NCBI GenBank assembly: GCA_028821635.1
Contig: JAPPDO010000244.1
Span: 1 to 6,474 of the forward strand
From: Ekhidna sp.
GTDB lineage: Bacteria > Bacteroidota > Bacteroidia > Cytophagales > Cyclobacteriaceae
DNA: 6,474 bases
Reading direction: 5' to 3'
The notes under the pieces were generated by a model. It was given only the letters and a program-made list of their open reading frames with translations. It was not told the origin of the DNA and ran no database searches. Of the stretch, positions 6,263 through 6,474 are shown one piece after another. Each line of letters opens with the position of its first letter. The stretch's first letter is position 1. The position numbers were made by a program, and so were the translations under genes.

Positions 6263-6474
6263 CTATTCCCTCACCAACTTCAACAGTCGCCCGTCCGGTA
6301 GCTGCACCAGATATAAGCCGCTTTGCAAGGAGGAAATGTCCACCTTCGTGTTGGTGGTGCCTTCCAGCAATGGCTTGCCGCTGAGGCTCAGTATTTTGAA
6401 TGTACCCTCGAGAATAGACCGCACCTCCAAATGGCGGCCCGAAGGGTTAGGAAAGATGACCGCCTCTGCCGCAT
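6263..6474 (-). CDS. C-terminal end of a T9SS-secreted protein (type A sorting domain), 5' part missing
   Basis: Reading leftward from the window edge, an open frame of 69 residues ends at TAG (6263-6265). It begins AAEAVIFPNPSGRHLEV and continues through FKILSLSGKPLLEG, VDISSLQSGLYLVQL and LLKLVRE at the end. This is the standard pattern of the type IX secretion C-terminal sorting domain: a (Y/F)PNP start, a central LSGK strand, a D(I/L)SSLxxGxYLV strand, and a short basic tail. Such domains direct export across the outer membrane through the Por/Gld machinery and are cleaved on the way out. The passenger domain lies beyond the window, so the activity is unknown. The gene converges on the QueA-family gene across a 114-base gap (6149-6262). 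I see no strong terminator there, only a 4-bp GTCG/CGAC stem without a T tract. Confidence 0.87.
   Translation of the reverse strand, partial: AAEAVIFPNPSGRHLEVRSILEGTFKILSLSGKPLLEGTTNTKVDISSLQSGLYLVQLPDGRLLKLVRE

Overview
This window looks like chromosomal core sequence from a member of the Bacteroidota, probably a Cytophagales-like lineage. Four things point there. The window contains Bacteroidota-type promoter elements (TAnnTTTG, once paired with an upstream TTTG). A protein ending at the right edge has the C-terminal sorting domain of the type IX secretion system. The genome has an o-succinylbenzoate synthase (menaquinone pathway). The RecF and QueA-family proteins have the flavour of this phylum. 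Placement below phylum is inference.

Layout, left to right. Positions 1-126 hold the possible 5' end of a minus-strand gene of unknown function, with a good promoter match upstream (157-188). Positions 127-405 are AT-rich and non-coding, with a small degenerate repeat. A minus-strand block follows: ribH (406-891, lumazine synthase) and a membrane-anchored TPR protein (940-1635), which probably share a promoter at 1686-1693, and then pdhA (1729-2742, pyruvate dehydrogenase E1 alpha), the upstream gene of the block. Divergent from pdhA is recF (2817-3878, plus). Convergent with recF is menC (3910-4971, minus). menC and a QueA-family gene (4970-6148, plus) are divergent, and their two ATG codons overlap inside a single CATG. 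The right edge (6263-6474, minus) is the C-terminus of a T9SS-exported protein, convergent with queA.

The genes do not form one pathway. They are housekeeping functions: riboflavin synthesis, a membrane TPR protein, entry of pyruvate into acetyl-CoA, recombinational repair, menaquinone synthesis and tRNA queuosine-type modification. RecF and the TPR-ribH pair lie on opposite sides of pdhA, which splits an arrangement I recall as adjacent in relatives.

I see no phage, insertion sequence, CRISPR array, tRNA, rRNA or defence system. I do not think the window holds an undescribed multi-gene system. The most unusual structural feature is the zero-length intergenic region at menC/queA, where each promoter must lie inside the opposite gene. 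Second is the likelihood that the QueA-family gene is a paralog rather than canonical QueA.
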